Shown here piece after piece: positions 37,316-41,650 of a stretch of 41,650 nucleotides of DNA. The first letter of the stretch is position 1, and each line of letters starts with the position of its first letter. The notes beneath the pieces were generated by a model, which saw only the letters and a program-made list of their open reading frames with translations, was not told the origin of the DNA and searched no databases. The DNA is from Lactifluus volemus (Eukaryota > Basidiomycota > Agaricomycetes > Russulales > Russulaceae). The position numbers were made by a program, and so were the translations under genes. Location: contig WTXI01000312.1 in NCBI GenBank assembly GCA_022376515.1, positions 1 to 41,650 on the forward strand. The letters run 5' to 3'.

Positions 37316-39331
37316 CTACGTTAACCCGACCAGCTCACCAATCTGCTTCAGTGCATTTTTTGCACAAGCCGCGTCATATAGCGGAATTCCATCCGCTTCT
37401 CTTGCCTCGCTCTCCACCTCAATGCATCGCACCCCAAGCTCCTATCATGGCGTACGCACAGGATCAGCTGCCAAATTCATGACTAAGACGGGGGCGGGGG
37501 GAAACAAAACGTACAGAAGCACGCGTCACGTCGACGTGCACTGCACATCCACGCAGATGCACGAGATGTGTCACGAACGCAGAGACGGGATAGGTCGTCG
37601 CCGCGTTGTCTGGGCCGAGGCCGAATGGGTCTCTTTGGTAACGCGCGTTCAGCGTCCGCGCGATCGCTCTGTTCGTTCGGATTCGGGTCTTGTGAGAGGG
37701 CGAGGCGACGGAAACGGACGGTCAGTTAAACTTACTGGATATAGGTGGCCGCGGTGTAGCCCTCAGTTTCGCGGTCGTTCTTCGAGTTCACTAGAGTGCT
37801 GGCCTGGTGAGCGCGCAGCCGCCTTTCGAGACAATAACTGTGTGTGGGCTTACAAAACAGAACCTTGGCGCGAAGAGAATGAGAATTTGCAATGGCTGAA
37901 GCCACACCGCGCAGCGCGAGACAGGGAATAATGCTGTCCATTGCTTCAATATTCCGTGCTTTAGAGATGGAGATAAATGCAAACCTGGTCCAAAGCGACC
38001 CACATGAATACACTAGAATCTCGTGGGAATTGACGCCCGAGATGTATTCCGGGGTTGGCACAGGATGAATCTCATGTCCGTATGAGTTGATGTAGTACAA
38101 CCCTATGAACGCGTAGCATTTCCTTCGATTCCATTGCAAGTAAGGTGACGTGCGTACGGTTTATTGGTGCGCGGAGCCTTTCATATGACTCCTTGGACTT
38201 GACTTCAAAGTGGACGTTCTGGGTTCGAGAAATCACCGTAGGCGAGATAGTGTCAAAGCTGAGTGACGACGGGTACTCGTCCTCTGGTGATGGAGAACGG
38301 GAAACTGGATGAGAGATTTCACACTGCCCGACAAGGTGTGTCCCGTCCATCTATGGGAGAGTAGACTTAATGAGCCTGGTGCAGATCCACGATAGCCTCA
38401 CCAGTTCCGCGGCAATAGTAACGGTGTGATTCGTTGCGATCACCGGAACGATATTCGCCTGGATCTAGATGAGGAGGGGAAGGGCGGAGACATAACCAAA
38501 GCACCAACTTGGCTATTGGTGATAGAAGAAAAGAGGAAAATGGCGGAGGGGAGGGAGCGGAAGAATGACTGCGCGGCAGCCAGTAGAAAGTTCCCGATAC
38601 TGGACCATAAAGATGAATCGAGGAATAGGCGTATGCTGTGTGCTCACCTCCCATTCACAAATGAAAAGTTTTTATGTGCCCGCCGAAGAATCTCGCTTTC
38701 AAAATATACCAGAAAACCTGTAATGCGATCACACATGAACAAAGAGGAGGAAACAGACTAGCAGTCCTGGAATTCGTACCTCGTATCATCTCTTTGCGAT
38801 CTTCCGGTATACCATCCCACAAATTACTCTTTCCCTCGACGATGCTCCGCCACTCTTCGCGCGCGCGCTGTTCTCCACCAATACCAGAGGGAAGGCGATG
38901 TCCCAATAATATCCTGAGCGCATCTGATGTTGTCCCAGGTGGCGCAGGCGGAATCAAGCGCACAAGACGTGAGCGGATGTCACCTGTGGCAGAAATGCAG
39001 GTTTTGGTATCAAGACTGGCGGCCACATCATGAGAAAGAAAGGGAGGGGAAAATAGAAACCTATAGAAGGGCCGCCTAGCACGCGGATGATCTCACTCGA
39101 TGAACCGCCGTCATCCGACACTGGAAGAACATAACATGCTCGTGCGAACGCGGCACAGATCGCGTTGCATCCCGTGCCTCCAGATATGACCAGGTAGGAT
39201 GTGCTACAGTTGGACTCATTCGATTCCCCTACAACTCCTTGTGCGTGAATTTTGAGGCGCGGTCGCTGTGCTTGCGCCTGCAGGGGATCAGAAGCAGTGG
39301 TATTGGTGATCACACTTTGAGGAGGTGCCAT
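37316..39331 (-). CDS. CofD/UPF0052-like protein (eleven exons)
   Basis: Proposed minus-strand exons: 39331-39061, 38983-38780, 38717-38648, 38599-38509, 38458-38402, 38350-38158, 38102-37985, 37933-37854, 37790-37736, 37668-37515, 37441-37316; 1419 nt, 472 residues, all introns GT...AG and phase-consistent. Motifs follow the CofD/UPF0052 (YvcK-like) fold: LVISGGTGCNAI near residue 48, VSDDGGSSSEIIRVLGGPSIG (70-91), FLVYFESEIL, NGSIGNFLLAAAQ (180-192), GQCEISHP and VYSCGSLWTSIIPCLALRGVASAI. Archaeal CofD transfers 2-phospholactate to a deazaflavin; bacterial YvcK binds nucleotide sugars; fungal homologues have no established role. The exon 5 acceptor has a 6-bp alternative (38464). Looks intact and conserved. 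Confidence 0.83.
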
Positions 39332-39640
39332 GTAAGAGCCCAGGTGAAGACGAACATAAGCACTGCCACGTGGCAGTGGTCCTATCAGTTCCCATCAGCT
39401 GTGCCACACTAATGCCTACATTTCTCACTTCAAAACTACTCTGTACTTACTGACTAGAAAATGCCAACGCCGTTGGAAAGCCACCCTCTGTTCTCCCGAC
39501 TAAGCGACAGTATCACCGGCCGCCACAAAGCTCAAACATAGAAATGCGTACTGCACGTTTCCGAAAGGAGTCATTTATTTAGCAGAGACCAGGTAGGTCA
39601 TCTGGCGTAACCACGACAATTGCTGACCCGTGCGGCACAG
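39332..39640. other. Short spacer with decayed exon 1 and intron of F-box F
   Basis: An ATG at 39545 meets a stop (TAG) before the family donor site at 39593; acceptor CAG at 39638-39640. No other feature. Confidence 0.5.
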
Positions 39641-40867
39641 ATTCAATGCTCCGACGAATGACAATTGGATTGCTCTCCGATGACGACCTCCTACAAATTC
39701 GATCTCCTTGGCATTGGGAAAAGCTACAGGTCGCTGGGGGTGTGCAACCCCAAGGACCGCTTCGAAAACCTCATTGCTGCACTGGAACATCGTGATCGCA
39801 TACTCCAGATTAATATCATCGATTCTCCAGATTCTATATAGCAACCAACCGCCTTGGCGATAAAAGAACCATTTCCGGCATTGAAATCCCTTTAGCTTGA
39901 GTCACGTTTCCGGGCGTTGATCCTCCCCGATACACTCTTGAATGGATCTTCCCCATGTTTACGACGTCTCTATTTGCGGGGAATTTCAATTCCGTCCCTG
40001 CCAAAACTCCTCTTGTCCACAAGTGACCTTACAGTTTTCAACTTTGGGGTATTCCGAAAACTGGCTACATTTCACCCGAGACAGTGGCCACTTGTCTGTC
40101 CGTGTTGACCAAGCTCGAATCCCTTACCATCGAGTTCCAATCCCCAACTCCCTACCCCAAACGAAGAGACAGACGTCTGCCTCCCCTTTACCCGCTCTGT
40201 CCTCCGCGCTCTCATCAATTTAAGGTTTCGAGGTGTCAGCGAGTACTTGGAAGTGCTCGCGGCCCGGATCGACGTCCCACTACCCATCCAACTCGACATA
40301 AGTTTCTTCAACCAACTTGTCTTTGACACTCCACAGTTCATTCTCCTCGGTCAACTAGAGTGGTTCAGGCCATCTGATCTATTTTTATATTTTTGTTCGA
40401 CTGGCCATGCCAGGGTAACCTTCTCTTGGAAACAAGGGTGGAATGATGATGACAGTGGTCCTTTCGATTGGATTATCTTATGTGAATCGTTAGATTGGCA
40501 ACTCTTCTCCATAGCACAGATATGCAGTCAGATTCTGCCGTTCCAGCGTGGAGCGGCTTACGAGTGGGAGAAAGGCGATTCGCTAGGACCTCGACTAGAA
40601 GACATGAATCCCACTCTCTGGCTCGACCTCTTTCACTCATTTACCTCTGTGCAGAGTTTGGAGATATCCGCCAATCTGGAGCTGTTCGTCGCAGCGGCAT
40701 TGCAAGGGCTCACTGGAGAATCAGCCACCGAAGTACTCCCTTCGCTACATCGCCTTTCCATCGTGGGTGATATGTCAGACAAAGCTGCGCAGCAAGGCAT
40801 AGAGCCATTCGTCACAGCTCGCCAGCGTTCCAATCACCCTGTAGCTGTACATCGCTCGGATCGTTGA
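39641..40867 (+). pseudogene. F-box/LRR copy F (decayed)
   Basis: The family layout is recognisable: MTIGLLSDDDLLQIRS (start of F-box), WHWEKL, then a deletion removing the rest of the F-box and the first LRR part; ENLIAALEHRDRILQINI in another phase with a stop at 39838-39840; LPDTLLNGSSPCLRRLYLRG…SLPKLLLSTSDL; LTKLESLTIEFQSPTP; and from 40247 an intact C-terminal frame of 206 residues (LFVAAALQGLT…FVTARQRSNHP) to the TGA at 40865-40867. At least three frame changes and one deletion make it a pseudogene. Its divergence from A-D shows it is an older copy. The C-terminal frame could persist by chance. Confidence 0.8.
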
Positions 40868-41650
40868 ATATTGCGATAAGTTCAGGCCGTGGACAGACCT
40901 CGCGAGGATATGATTCTAGGCGCAGGTCACGGTGGCCTGGTCGCTGCCGGCGCGCCGAGTCAATGGTCATTCGTGGGGATATGCAAGCATGATAGGACGA
41001 AGCCTTTGTCTTTTCCCGTAGGTTATAAGTTCGTATGCCCTCGATTCAATGTATTCCCACTTAAGAAGTCGTGATTTTCCACTTTGAGAAGAACTACTAC
41101 CAGCGTATGGACTACACTTTCACTATATCACATCGTTCCGTAGCATTTTCAAGCCGAATCGTCGGGTTGAGGATGACTCTGATGATGTACCTCCATCGCA
41201 ATGGCGAACCACCTCATGCAGGGGTAGCAAAACTGCGTGGCGCTTATGTCCTTTAAGGGTCGTTGGTTCGGAACGGAGGGACCAGCACGAAGAGGACTTG
41301 AATACGAGGCGCTGGCAACTACCGGAGCGGTGAGAAAGACATGCCGAGGCTTCCACTGTTTCGAGAGCGCGGGCATCATGAGTAATGTTGAGGTCATCAA
41401 GCGTTGTAGTTCCTCGCGACCACTGACGATCCAGTGCTCGCCCTCGGGGGACGCCAAGGCTTCAGCACTTCAGCTTCAGCCTTTTATGGGTTCGTCAACA
41501 TCATCGAGGACTGGCTGAATGGAGTCATCGTCGGTGTTCCGGGATGTGAGACTCAGAGAGGAGGGTGTAGACGTGAATTACACTTCAGTTCATTCGAATA
41601 TCGGGGCGTACTACGTTGCATCGCATATTATTCTCCTGATCACGATATTA
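40868..41650. other. Right end of window, no gene recognised
   Basis: Open frames of 60-100 codons on both strands, none with motifs. Sequence could be 3' flank of copy F or the start of something beyond the window. Confidence 0.4.

Noticed and set aside
37257..37931. 224-codon plus-strand frame
   Set aside because: Antisense shadow of the last exons of the CofD-like gene, which has a consistent spliced model.
1..41650. CRISPR arrays, rRNA genes, bacterial-type operons or terminators
   Set aside because: No regularly spaced repeat-spacer arrays or rRNA signatures; intron-containing genes and LTR elements mark this as eukaryotic nuclear DNA.

Overview
The window looks like nuclear DNA of a filamentous Agaricomycete-type basidiomycete. 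Genes carry short introns of about 40-80 bp, an F-box/LRR family typical of mushroom-forming fungi is expanded, and chromodomain Ty3/gypsy, Tc1/mariner-like, hAT-like and other terminal-inverted-repeat insertions interrupt the genes. All names come from reading translations and motifs by eye; no database search was possible.

Layout. Six F-box/LRR paralogues lie on the + strand: A (1-585, cut by the window edge), B (2102-3615, intact), C (7518-25731, broken in three pieces), D (26809-28298, intact), E (32061-33641, intact) and F (39641-40867, decayed). A+spacer+B+3' flank and C+spacer+D+3' flank look like two copies of one duplicated block. Antisense scraps resembling the N-terminal part of a NAT9-like N-acetyltransferase sit upstream of B, D and E. 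Between B and C lie a Tc1/mariner-type element (4796-6423) carrying a transposase N-terminus joined to a decayed APH-type kinase, and a small putative secreted Ser/Thr-rich protein (6670-7077).

Copy C records nested insertions. A TA-flanked inverted-repeat element (8509-23261) splits the gene after its N-terminal half. That element carries gene fragments and was itself hit by a chromovirus-type gypsy retrotransposon (8761-16612) with two 452-bp LTRs that read as identical and a 5-bp target duplication. A solo LTR (23638-25500) splits C again, and a non-autonomous hAT-like element (23766-25164) sits inside that LTR.

Right half. A Crinkler-type gene (29337-31160, minus) reads as ubiquitin-like header + PD-(D/E)XK nuclease + kinase-like domain in three exons. 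After F-box E come an intronless NAD(P)-binding NmrA/SDR-like gene (34259-34915), an unresolved coding-like stretch (35187-35940), a five-exon small helical LEA-like protein with a possible mitochondrial presequence (36586-37145, minus) and an eleven-exon CofD/UPF0052-like gene (37316-39331, minus). The last two look like ordinary conserved genes. The stretch from 1 to about 34 kb is a repeat-rich, fast-evolving compartment of F-box, Crinkler and transposon sequence. No shared pathway between the F-box cluster and the Crinkler can be shown from sequence; their proximity is only suggestive.
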